Origin: Flavobacteriales bacterium
GTDB lineage: Bacteria > Bacteroidota > Bacteroidia > Flavobacteriales > Flavobacteriaceae
Assembly: GCA_027033875.1 (NCBI GenBank)
Contig: JALVKK010000146.1
Location: forward strand, 1-12,391
Direction: 5' to 3'
Length of the DNA stretch: 12,391 nucleotides
The notes beneath the pieces were generated by a model. It ran no database searches, was not told the DNA's origin, and saw only the letters and a list, made by a program, of their open reading frames with translations. Below, piece by piece: positions 5,601 to 12,391 of the stretch (positions are counted from its first letter, which is position 1; the number at the start of each line of letters is the position of its first letter). Both the position numbers and the translations under genes were made by a program.

Positions 5601-6655
5601 TATACATAATCATGAATTACGTCATAATAAATTTTTGAGAATAATTTTTCTTCTATTTCATTTACAATATTTTCGGGGTACAATACATGTACGTTAGCAC
5701 CGGCATCGAGAGTAAAACATACAGGCAAGCCGGTTTGGTGTCTGATTTGCCTTATCGTAAGGATAATTTTTAAAGTATCGGGTTGCATCAAAATATAATC
5801 AGGGTCGGAAGTCATCATCAGGGCATGTAAACCAAGAGCTTCTGCTTCGGTAAGTTTAATAAAATTTTCTACATCACCGGTTTTTAAATATTGCAGCATT
5901 TGCAAAGTGTGTTCAAAAGCTTGTTGTTTTCTAATGTCCTTATACGGGTGTTTAGTCATTAAATTGTGTCCGGCGGTGCTGGAAACTTTTTTTTGTCCTT
6001 TTTCGACTAAAACAATACTGTCTCTGAAATTTGAAAAAACAGGATGTACATCAAAGTTCGGCAAAACGGCATACAAATCGGAGGTATTTTTGATTTGCGG
6101 GTGCGTCCCCCAAATCATCACCGGCGATGCCATACTGCGAGTGGCACTTCCCGACCCCAGACGAGCTAAGAAAGACACTTTTTTGTTATAATATTCTTCT
6201 GTTTGTTGCGGATATAACTGTTTTTCCAAATCAACAACAATTTTTGCCAAAGCGGCAAATCCGCTTGCAGACGAAGCAATACCTCCGGAATGCGGAAAAG
6301 TATTATGACTGTAAATTTGCCATTGATAAGCTGTAACAAAGGGCGCAAATTTTTGAATATTCTTAAAAAATCCGGCAATTTTAGGCTCGAAATCCGGATA
6401 GTGTTTTTGATCAAAATAAAATTTGAATAAAACTTGTTTGGAGGCTTTGTTTAAAGCTGTCAAATCGGCAGTTGTTAATGTTTTACTTCGGTTTAAAGTA
6501 AAACTTACCGAAGGATTCATTGGCAGTTGCAAGCCTTGTTTGCCCCAATATTTGACCAAAGCGATATTGGATGGAGCCGAAGCGCTGATACGAATTTGCG
6601 CAACCAATTGTTTCGGAATTTCGGGTATTGTAAAATCTGACTCTATGAATCTCAT
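5600..6655 (-). CDS. mvaD: Diphosphomevalonate decarboxylase
   Basis: A 351-residue GHMP-superfamily enzyme. It converts mevalonate 5-diphosphate to isopentenyl diphosphate with ATP, the last step of the classical mevalonate pathway to isoprenoids. Motifs in order: SAPSNIALVKYWGK (residues 27-39) with the conserved Lys in KYWGK; the phosphate-binding loop SGGIASSASGFAALA (123-137); SGSATRS (168-174) with the catalytic-type Ser and Arg; and LDAGANVH (316-323) with the catalytic Asp317. These correspond to the known active-site residues of yeast decarboxylase. The length is typical. The gene begins 18 bp after recJ on the same strand, so it is likely cotranscribed with it. It ends 2 bp from the stop codon of the convergent plus-strand operon. 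Other mevalonate-pathway genes are not in this window. Confidence 0.95.
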   Translation of the reverse strand: MRFIESDFTIPEIPKQLVAQIRISASAPSNIALVKYWGKQGLQLPMNPSVSFTLNRSKTLTTADLTALNKASKQVLFKFYFDQKHYPDFEPKIAGFFKNIQKFAPFVTAYQWQIYSHNTFPHSGGIASSASGFAALAKIVVDLEKQLYPQQTEEYYNKKVSFLARLGSGSATRSMASPVMIWGTHPQIKNTSDLYAVLPNFDVHPVFSNFRDSIVLVEKGQKKVSSTAGHNLMTKHPYKDIRKQQAFEHTLQMLQYLKTGDVENFIKLTEAEALGLHALMMTSDPDYILMQPDTLKIILTIRQIRHQTGLPVCFTLDAGANVHVLYPENIVNEIEEKLFSKIYYDVIHDYV

Positions 6656-6673
6656 TTTGCCAATTTTCTATGA

Positions 6674-8383
6674 TTAATAATTTGATTTGACCGGTTGAAT
6701 GTCTCTGATACGCAGTTGAACACTTATTCTGTTATTCCAAATATTTTCTTCCAGCGTATAAGCTATTTTTAAGGGAGCACCTGATTTGACCAGTTCGGCT
6801 TTGTCTGCCATATTAAAACCGATACCCGACATGGTTATACCTGATTTTAATTCACGCAAAGATACTTTCAGATGATTTTGTTCTTTTCCGACTTTTCGAC
6901 TATATCCGGTATCATTAACTCCGGTGGTAACAAAAACCGGATTCATATTTCCCGGACCGAAAGGCGCCATTTGTTTTAAAATATTAAAAAATTTGCGATT
7001 GATATCTTTAAAGGATAAATCGGTGTCAACTGAAATTTCCGGTACCATAGATGACTCGGTAATAGTGTTTTTGACGACTTCTTCAAATTTGGTTTTAAAT
7101 TTGTCAAACAAATCAGTAGCAATAGTCAATCCGGCAGCATATTTATGTCCGCCAAATTGAATGATATAATCACTGCAAGCCTGCAGAGCATTGTAAACAT
7201 TAAATCCTGAAACCGACCGAACCGATCCTGAAATAACGCCGTTCGATTTGGTAAATACTATTGTAGGCCGATAGTAAGTTTCAATCAAGCGACTGGCAAC
7301 AATACCGATAACACCTTTGTGCCAATCGGGATGATAAACTACTGTCGAATAGCGGTTTTCTTCATTTAGTTCAATAATTTGTTTTAAAGCTTCATTTGTT
7401 ATTTTTTGGTCATATCCGCGCCGTTGTTCATTGTATAATTCTATTTCGTCAGCAAATCGGTTGGCTATTGTCAAATCTTTTTCGATTAATAGCTTGACGG
7501 CTTCTTTGCCGTGTTTAATACGTCCTGCAGCATTGATGCGCGGCGCCAGAGTAAAGACCAAATCATTGATGTCCAGTGTTTTATCTTTTTTACTGCGAGA
7601 TAAAGCTCGTAATCCTGCACGCGGATTTGTTTCAATTTGTTTCAGTCCGTAATACGCCATTATTCGATTTTCGCCTGTTATCGGAACGATGTCCGCTCCG
7701 ATACTGACTGCTACTAAATCCAGATATGGTATAATGTCGTCCAAAGGCAATTGTTTACTTTGTTGCAATGCTTGAATCAATTTAAAACCGATACCGGCAC
7801 CGCTCAATTCTTTGTACGGATATGGACAATCCGGTTGTTTAGGATTTAAAAAAGCAACAGCCGGAGGTAAAAGATCGCCGGGAGTATGGTGATCGCCGAT
7901 TATAAAATCAATTCCTTTTTCAGCAGCATAAGCAATTTTCTCTGCTGCTTTGGTTCCGCAATCCAAGGCAATAATCAAAGCAAAACCATTAGTTGCCGCA
8001 AATTCAATACCTTGAATGGAGACTCCGTAACCTTCACTGTATCTGTCGGGAATATATGTGTCAACTTGATCGTAATAATTCTTTAAGTAGGAGTAAACTA
8101 TTGAAACAGCCGTTGTACCATCGACATCATAATCACCGTAAACCAGAATTTTTTCGTTATTTTCAATAGCTTTTTCTATCCTGTCAACAGCAATATCCAT
8201 ATTTTTCATCAGAAAGGGATCGTATAAATCTTCCAATTTCGATCTGAAAAAACGACGGGCTTCTTCAAAACTTTCAACCCCGCGTTGTGCTAACAAAAAA
8301 GCATTTTTTTCGGGTATATTCAGCTCGTTTTGAAGCTGTTTGACAATCTCTAAATCCGGTTTCGGTTTATATTTCCACTGCAT
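6674..8383 (-). CDS. recJ: Single-stranded-DNA-specific 5'-3' exonuclease RecJ
   Basis: 569 residues, full length for the family. RecJ degrades single-stranded DNA 5' to 3' in recombination and mismatch or base-excision repair, using divalent metal ions. The DHH domain shows YGDYDVDGTTA (82-92, metal-binding aspartates), ALDCGT (139-144) and the signature GDHHTPGD (163-170). SGAGIGFK follows at 194-201. The DHHA1 domain has GGHKYAAGLTI (411-421), and the C-terminal OB-fold-like region includes FGPGNMNPVF (475-484). All key motifs are intact. It is the first gene of a recJ-mvaD pair, 130 bp beyond the wzc stop on the same strand. Confidence 0.96.
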   Translation of the reverse strand: MQWKYKPKPDLEIVKQLQNELNIPEKNAFLLAQRGVESFEEARRFFRSKLEDLYDPFLMKNMDIAVDRIEKAIENNEKILVYGDYDVDGTTAVSIVYSYLKNYYDQVDTYIPDRYSEGYGVSIQGIEFAATNGFALIIALDCGTKAAEKIAYAAEKGIDFIIGDHHTPGDLLPPAVAFLNPKQPDCPYPYKELSGAGIGFKLIQALQQSKQLPLDDIIPYLDLVAVSIGADIVPITGENRIMAYYGLKQIETNPRAGLRALSRSKKDKTLDINDLVFTLAPRINAAGRIKHGKEAVKLLIEKDLTIANRFADEIELYNEQRRGYDQKITNEALKQIIELNEENRYSTVVYHPDWHKGVIGIVASRLIETYYRPTIVFTKSNGVISGSVRSVSGFNVYNALQACSDYIIQFGGHKYAAGLTIATDLFDKFKTKFEEVVKNTITESSMVPEISVDTDLSFKDINRKFFNILKQMAPFGPGNMNPVFVTTGVNDTGYSRKVGKEQNHLKVSLRELKSGITMSGIGFNMADKAELVKSGAPLKIAYTLEENIWNNRISVQLRIRDIQPVKSNY

Positions 8384-8409
8384 AAAATCGTTGTTGTAAG
8401 TTAAGTTTT

Positions 8410-8417
8410 CAAATTTA
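8410..8417 (-). promoter_or_regulatory. Possible -7 promoter element of recJ
   Basis: On the minus strand, 8417-8410 reads TAAATTTG, an exact match to TAnnTTTG, 27 bp upstream of the recJ ATG. No convincing -33 TTTG is at the expected distance, so support is partial. Confidence 0.35.
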
Positions 8418-8485
8418 CAAAAATTACAGCGGATATAAAGAGATTATCATAAAAGTTTCAAAGCGGTAAATGTATTTATGTCAGG

Positions 8486-8513
8486 TATTGTAAAGATGAG
8501 TAATTTTACAATA
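8486..8513. terminator. Hairpin immediately after wzc
   Basis: TATTGTAAA (8486-8494) pairs perfectly with TTTACAATA (8505-8513) across a 10-nt loop, giving a 9-bp AT-rich stem that abuts the wzc stop codon (8514-8516). By position it should end the wza-wzc transcript. However, the T run that would make a classic terminator is on the plus-strand side (from 8516). The stem is clear; the terminator function is uncertain. Confidence 0.45.
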
Positions 8514-10958
8514 TCATTTTTTCAACAATTTTTGCCACCAAGATTTGTTTTTTTTATCAAAATAGTCGCCATAACCATAGCCGTAGCCATAGCCGTAGCC
8601 GTATTTATGTCCGTAGCCGTATTTTTTTAAAGCCGTAACTTTAAAATCATTGTAAATAACACCGATATTTTTCATTTGTTTTTTCTTGTGTTTTTCATCA
8701 ATTTTTTTAAGTAGGGACTTTAAAGTATAATCTTCACGAACAATAAAAATTGATATTTCGGCATATTTTTGCAATTCCATAGCATCGGATACCAATCCGA
8801 TAGGTGGCGTGTCGATGATGATTTGATCATATCTTTTGCTCAATTCGTCAAAAAGTTCTTTGGTTCGGTCGTTTAATATCAATTCAGAAGGATTAGGAGG
8901 TGTTTTTCCCGATAAAATCAAATCCAAATTTTTAATTTCGGTCGGAATGATGATACTGTCCAAATCAGACATAGAGCTTAAATAATGTGAAATTCCCGAA
9001 TGTTCGCCTTTGGCTTCGTCAAAATAGTCTTTTAATTTGGGTTTTCTCAAATCAAACTCCAACAATACGGTTTTTTTGTTACTGATTGCCTGTGCTATTG
9101 CCAGATTGGACGATACAAATGTTTTTCCCTCACCCGAAAGATTAGATGTAATTAAAACAATATGCGACTGATTACGGTTGGGGAACATAAAGCGCAAAGC
9201 CGAGCGGATGGACCGAAAAGATTCGGATACTATATCGTTGGGGAATTGTAATACCGGCAGATTACCTTTTTTTTCTAAATGATAAACTTGTCCGATAATA
9301 GGCGTTTCGGTTATATTTTCTACATCCGATATATCGTGAATTTTGTTGTCTAAAAGGAAAAGTATCGTAATAATAAGTGCCGGCAACAACAAACCTATCA
9401 ACAGTGCTATTAAAAAATTTATGGTTCTGTTGGGCGCAACCGGTTTTTGTCCGACATCTTTGGCAACATCGATAATTTTCAAATCAGACACATTTGAGGC
9501 TTTGACTATACCGGCTTCGTTGCGTTTTTGCATCAATGTGTTGTAAACTTCTTGTTTTAATTCGTATTTGCGTTTTAATCCCAGCAAGGCTTGTTTTTCT
9601 TCGGGCAATTTATTGATTTTCGCATCGATTTTTTTGATTTTTCGTTCGACTAACGCCGTTTCACGGTCAAGTGTTTGAAGCGCCGAACTTACCGTTTGCA
9701 GTAAAGATTGTCGTAAAGATTCAATTTCCAAATCAATTTTTTGAATAACCGGCGCATTGGATTGAAAATGGGTCAATTCATTTTTTCGTTCGACTGCTAA
9801 TTGCGTAATTTTTCCTACTTTTTCAACAATTGTAGGGTCGTCTATACCTACAACTGTGGGAGCCGGCAAATTTTCATAATTATTCTTGTTGTTGAGATAT
9901 TCAAGCAACTGTTCATAATACAGTTTTTTTAAGCTAATAGAGCTTTTAGTTTGATCCAAAGATGAAATTTTTTCAAATAGTTTTGATGTCGGATCATCTA
10001 AATTCAGAATAGTTTTATTACGGACAAAATCTTTTAATTCGCTTGCTGCCAATGATAAATCTTTGGTTATATCTTTTAAAGTAGAATCGATAAATTTGAT
10101 AGTGTTTAAAGCGTATTTATTTTTGTCTTCAAGTATTTTTTTCTGCAACAAATTGGTTGTTGTATTGAGATATTCTGCAATTTCGGCTTTATTATGTCCA
10201 CGTAATTTCAGATTTAGTATAGACGAGTTTTTATTTTCTGTTTTAACCTCCAAATTTTCTTTCAAATCGGCAACTACTTGGTTAAAGTTTAGTAATGTTA
10301 AAACATAAATATCAGATTTATCAAATTCAATGTTCGGATTTCGTTGAAAGGTTCCCGATAGAAATTCCAAATTAATCGGTTCGTTAAAATTAAAAATCCG
10401 GCTTAGGTTTTGAGCCTGTGTTTCTTTAGATATATTATTTTGGTATTGATATAGTGTTATCCGGTCTTTATCCGGTTTAAAATCCAATTGAAATTGTCGA
10501 TCATTTAATATTTTTATTTTAAAAGCCGTATTGATTGCTTGCCAATTGGAACTATCAGGTTGAAAAATGAAAGGACTGTTTTTGTATATATCAACCAGGT
10601 AATATTTACCTTGTTTCTTATATTTAATGTAGCTTTTTAGTTTTTTGACAACTTTTTCGTTGTGTGTACGCGATTTGAATGTTGTAATTACCAGATTAAC
10701 TTTATCACTGACGCCTCCCCAATTAAAAACCAAACTCATATTGGATGTAAAAAACGGATTGCTTTCATCTTTAACGGTTACATAGCTGTCCAGTTCATAA
10801 ATGTTTTGTTTATGCAAATTGATATAATAGGCAATTCCGAAGGCAATTAGCAATATTGCTGCAAACCACTTCCAGCCGGCTAACAATTTTAACAGTAATT
10901 GTCTAAAATTTATGGAAAATTCTTCATGATCAAAAGCAAACTGATTGTCGGTATTCAT
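8514..10958 (-). CDS. wzc: Wzc-type polysaccharide co-polymerase and BY-kinase with Tyr-Gly tail
   Basis: An 814-residue inner-membrane protein for export of capsular or exopolysaccharide. The N-terminal Wzz-like part has TM1 (about 31-48), a long periplasmic domain with coiled-coil segments (about 285-480), and a proline-containing VGQKPVAPNR stretch before TM2 (about 514-536). The cytoplasmic kinase domain has Walker A SNLSGEGKT (605-613), a Walker A' region VLLEFDLRKP (631-640) and Walker B IIIDTPP (713-719). BY-kinases autophosphorylate on a C-terminal tyrosine cluster. Here nine tyrosines fall within residues 780-799, mostly as alternating Tyr-Gly. In Walker A' the usual first Asp is Glu634, with Asp636 kept. 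It starts 6 bp after wza on the same strand, so the two form an operon. Downstream glycosyltransferases, flippase and polymerase are not in this window. Confidence 0.94.
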   Translation of the reverse strand: MNTDNQFAFDHEEFSINFRQLLLKLLAGWKWFAAILLIAFGIAYYINLHKQNIYELDSYVTVKDESNPFFTSNMSLVFNWGGVSDKVNLVITTFKSRTHNEKVVKKLKSYIKYKKQGKYYLVDIYKNSPFIFQPDSSNWQAINTAFKIKILNDRQFQLDFKPDKDRITLYQYQNNISKETQAQNLSRIFNFNEPINLEFLSGTFQRNPNIEFDKSDIYVLTLLNFNQVVADLKENLEVKTENKNSSILNLKLRGHNKAEIAEYLNTTTNLLQKKILEDKNKYALNTIKFIDSTLKDITKDLSLAASELKDFVRNKTILNLDDPTSKLFEKISSLDQTKSSISLKKLYYEQLLEYLNNKNNYENLPAPTVVGIDDPTIVEKVGKITQLAVERKNELTHFQSNAPVIQKIDLEIESLRQSLLQTVSSALQTLDRETALVERKIKKIDAKINKLPEEKQALLGLKRKYELKQEVYNTLMQKRNEAGIVKASNVSDLKIIDVAKDVGQKPVAPNRTINFLIALLIGLLLPALIITILFLLDNKIHDISDVENITETPIIGQVYHLEKKGNLPVLQFPNDIVSESFRSIRSALRFMFPNRNQSHIVLITSNLSGEGKTFVSSNLAIAQAISNKKTVLLEFDLRKPKLKDYFDEAKGEHSGISHYLSSMSDLDSIIIPTEIKNLDLILSGKTPPNPSELILNDRTKELFDELSKRYDQIIIDTPPIGLVSDAMELQKYAEISIFIVREDYTLKSLLKKIDEKHKKKQMKNIGVIYNDFKVTALKKYGYGHKYGYGYGYGYGYGDYFDKKNKSWWQKLLKK
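8562..8621 (-). repeat. Hexanucleotide GGNTAY repeat encoding the Wzc Tyr-Gly tail
   Basis: Within the last 35 codons of wzc, six-base units of the form GGC/T-TAC/T repeat imperfectly, encoding Tyr-Gly dipeptides at residues 780-799 interrupted once by His-Lys. Because the unit is six bases, changes in copy number would keep the reading frame and alter only the number of phosphorylatable tyrosines. Confidence 0.8.
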
Positions 10959-10964
10959 AAATAA

Positions 10965-11744
10965 TTATTTTATATATTTAGAAAATAAAATGATGCTCGT
11001 AATGAGAGACAATGCCGTGATAGTTGTGGAAATACTTTGTTGCAAAGTTGTGCCTGTTCCCCAAGTTTTTTGACGTAGAGGCGGTACATACACGATATCA
11101 TTGGGACGGATGTAAAAATATGGTGATTTGACAATATTACTATCGGTTAAATCCAGCGTTTGTTTTACCAATTTGTTATGTTCACGTCTGACGATAACTA
11201 TTTTTTTACGGTTCCCTACCAAAGAAATATCACCGGCACCACCGAAAACATCAAATAAAGTAGGTTGCTCTTTATACAAAACTCCTGTTCCGGGATTGTT
11301 AACCTCACCTAAAACAGTGTATGGAATACCTGCCAATTTAACTTTAATAAAAATATCGTCCAAACTTCTAAATTGTTTGGTCAAAAGTTTATCCTTAATA
11401 GCTTCTTTGATTTCTTTAAATGTCTTATCTTCTACATATATTTTATTGATTATCGGCAATTCGATAAAGCCCTGATTGTCAACAGCATAACCTTCAAAGT
11501 ATAGAGAGCTTTCTGTATTGCTTCTTGTTAAAGTAGAATTATTCTGTGTTTTAAAAAGACGTTCGATAGTTTCATTTGCTGATTTAATACTGATATACAA
11601 TATATCATTTTTTTGAATTTTGTAAGCAGTCGTATCAATTTTATTTTCAGGCAAATTCTTTTGAACATACACGATGTCTTTGTACGGCACACAAGAACTT
11701 GTAAAAAGTATTATTAAAATACCTGTAATAAGGTAATTTTTCAT
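10965..11744 (-). CDS. wza: Polysaccharide export outer-membrane lipoprotein, Wza family
   Basis: 259 residues. A signal segment ends in FTSSC with Cys18 as the predicted lipidated residue, followed by VPYKDIVYVQ, a start typical of Bacteroidota Wza proteins. The polysaccharide export domain spans about 41-135 and includes YKIQKNDILYISI. An SLBB-type domain follows with VLGEVNNPGTGVLY (144-157), and a conserved IRPNDIVYVPP occurs at 212-222. The last 20 residues (about 239-257) form a hydrophobic helix. Wza multimers form the outer-membrane channel through which capsular or exopolysaccharide leaves the cell, working with the Wzc co-polymerase encoded 6 bp downstream. At about 260 residues it is shorter than E. 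coli Wza but normal for this phylum. Confidence 0.93.
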   Translation of the reverse strand: MKNYLITGILIILFTSSCVPYKDIVYVQKNLPENKIDTTAYKIQKNDILYISIKSANETIERLFKTQNNSTLTRSNTESSLYFEGYAVDNQGFIELPIINKIYVEDKTFKEIKEAIKDKLLTKQFRSLDDIFIKVKLAGIPYTVLGEVNNPGTGVLYKEQPTLFDVFGGAGDISLVGNRKKIVIVRREHNKLVKQTLDLTDSNIVKSPYFYIRPNDIVYVPPLRQKTWGTGTTLQQSISTTITALSLITSIILFSKYIK

Positions 11745-11784
11745 AGGTGATATATTAGATTAATAACTTAAATAAAATAATTTA

Positions 11785-11792
11785 CAAATATA
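11785..11792 (-). promoter_or_regulatory. Possible -7 promoter element of the wza-wzc operon
   Basis: Minus-strand 11792-11785 reads TATATTTG, an exact TAnnTTTG match 41 bp upstream of the wza start codon. A -33 TTTG at proper spacing is not clear. The surrounding sequence is extremely AT-rich, so a chance match is possible. Confidence 0.35.
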
Positions 11793-11824
11793 AGACAAAA
11801 TATTTTTTTGTTATACTTAATTTT

Positions 11825-11855
11825 GTTGGTTTTTGAGTGGGGAGACTCAACCAGC
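11825..11855. other. Bulged hairpin in the wza upstream region
   Basis: TGAGT (11834-11838) pairs with ACTCA (11845-11849) around a GGGGAG loop. An outer helix GTTGGT (11825-11830) pairs with ACCAGC (11850-11855), leaving a three-base bulge (11831-11833). No T run follows on either strand, so it does not look like a simple terminator. It lies upstream of the predicted wza promoter element and downstream of the PspC gene. Confidence 0.55.
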
Positions 11856-11864
11856 AAATGCACC

Positions 11865-11894
11865 ATAATTAATTAAAAAAATTTAATTAATTAT
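11865..11894 (-). terminator. Perfect 13-bp A/T palindrome after the PspC gene
   Basis: Positions 11865-11877 (ATAATTAATTAAA) and 11882-11894 are exact reverse complements separated by only AAAA. The element lies 8 bp past the PspC-gene stop codon. Position suggests a transcription terminator or mRNA 3'-end stabiliser for the DUF2851-PspC operon. The stem has no GC pair, and no T tract follows the stem on the minus strand, so the function is inferred from position only. Confidence 0.5.
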
Positions 11895-11902
11895 TTGTAA
11901 AA

Positions 11903-12127
11903 CTATAAATCAAAAACAGACGGTCTTTTTTTGTAAAACAAATCTTTGATTCTCAACGCAAAAGCCAAAAGTAGATAGAGAATAAATGAAGCGCCAAGAG
12001 TAATAAATGAAGCATAAATAAAAAACAAGCGCACGTTGTTTACCGGTATTCCCGATTTGTCAGCCAAACGGCTAGAAACATTAAAACCGTGTCGTGCAAA
12101 AAAGTATCTGATTTTTTCCAAATTCAT
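11903..12127 (-). CDS. Small PspC-domain membrane protein
   Basis: 74 residues. The N-terminal cytoplasmic part (MNLEKIRYFFARHGFNVSSR, then LADKSGIPVNNVRL) is followed by one hydrophobic segment (about 34-59) and a charged tail ending in RPSVFDL. This is the layout of the short PspC-like proteins of Bacteroidota: a degenerate G-[IV]-C-[AS]-x-[LI]-[AG] region, then an R-[LV]-x-[FW] entry into a membrane helix. PspC domains are known from the phage-shock envelope-stress system. The role of these short stand-alone proteins is not established. The start codon lies 1 bp after the stop of the upstream DUF2851 gene, so the two are tightly coupled. Confidence 0.82.
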   Translation of the reverse strand: MNLEKIRYFFARHGFNVSSRLADKSGIPVNNVRLFFIYASFITLGASFILYLLLAFALRIKDLFYKKRPSVFDL

Positions 12128-12128
12128 T

Positions 12129-12391
12129 TTAGAGTCCTTGTTTTAAAATACTGTGTCCGATGTCGCAAGATAAACATTTATTTGCAATGCAGTAATTGTT
12201 GTGAAGCTGTATGATAGCTTGTGAATCCAAAGCATTTGTAGCCGGCAGGTTGAGTTTGTCATAAATACGGACAATTTTGTTTTTTTCTGCCGGTAAGTTT
12301 TCCATTAAATCAATGAGATTGTCGTTGTTATAGTTTCCTGTATATTGTTGATAGGCAAACTTTAACGGCACAACAACATTGATTAAAATCA
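12129..12391 (-). CDS. DUF2851 family protein, C-terminal fragment (cut by window edge)
   Basis: The open frame reaches the right edge without a start, so the gene is 5'-truncated here; 87 codons are visible. The apparent start at 12371 is an internal GTG valine, as the frame continues upstream with ILINVVVPLKFAYQQYTGN. The visible part contains NLPAEKNKIVRIYDKL, NALDSQAIIQLHNNYC and a closing Cys cluster, C-x4-C-x2-C in CIANKCLSC. These match the conserved C-terminal end of DUF2851, a family of about 420 residues widespread in Bacteroidota with no established function. The cysteines could bind metal, which is inference. It lies directly upstream of the PspC-domain gene. Confidence 0.85.
   Translation of the reverse strand, partial: ILINVVVPLKFAYQQYTGNYNNDNLIDLMENLPAEKNKIVRIYDKLNLPATNALDSQAIIQLHNNYCIANKCLSCDIGHSILKQGL

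Noticed and set aside
12129..12371. Separate 80-residue gene starting at 12371
   Set aside because: The supposed start is a GTG inside a longer frame that continues to the window edge with sequence matching DUF2851, so this is the end of a larger gene.

Overview
The window looks like a chromosomal segment of a member of the Bacteroidota. The genome is AT-rich and the genes lack obvious Shine-Dalgarno sequences. Two predicted promoters carry the TAnnTTTG -7 element typical of this phylum. The gene content fits: a PorW/SprE-type lipoprotein of the type IX secretion system, a Bacteroidota-style Wza/Wzc pair with a tyrosine-glycine tail, and a DUF2851-PspC gene pair. The assignment rests on recognising protein families by eye, not on a database search. 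A mevalonate-pathway gene points to a lineage making isoprenoids by that route.

Positions 1-2000 are an accessory zone. It holds the start of a four-helix-bundle (23S intervening-sequence type) gene with a TTTCAGATTT repeat/hairpin just upstream, a class II Fic AMPylase-type gene, and a decayed IS4-family transposase. The most unusual signal in the window is at the Fic promoter. Six TTATCY half-sites lie in two groups of three, each group in exact 11-bp register, covering the -33 region, the likely transcription start and the Fic start codon.

Positions 2082-5597 form a tight plus-strand operon: porW, a bactofilin, an AtpZ/AtpI-family protein and a four-TM membrane protein. The last two normally precede atpB. 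Here the cluster ends and meets mvaD head-on with 2 bp between stop codons, so the structural F0F1 genes are not in this window.

The rest is on the minus strand. recJ and mvaD form one unit (5600-8383). The polysaccharide export genes wza and wzc form a second (8514-11744). The small PspC-domain gene and the 3' end of a DUF2851 gene form a third (11903-12391). The gap between the third unit and wza contains two strong hairpins, one a perfect 13-bp all-A/T palindrome.

I see no CRISPR array, no rRNA or tRNA gene and no complete mobile element. Most genes are ordinary housekeeping or envelope genes. The points worth a second look are the Fic operator array, the repeat upstream of the four-helix-bundle gene, the porW / F0-accessory operon without atpB, and the coding hexanucleotide repeat in wzc.
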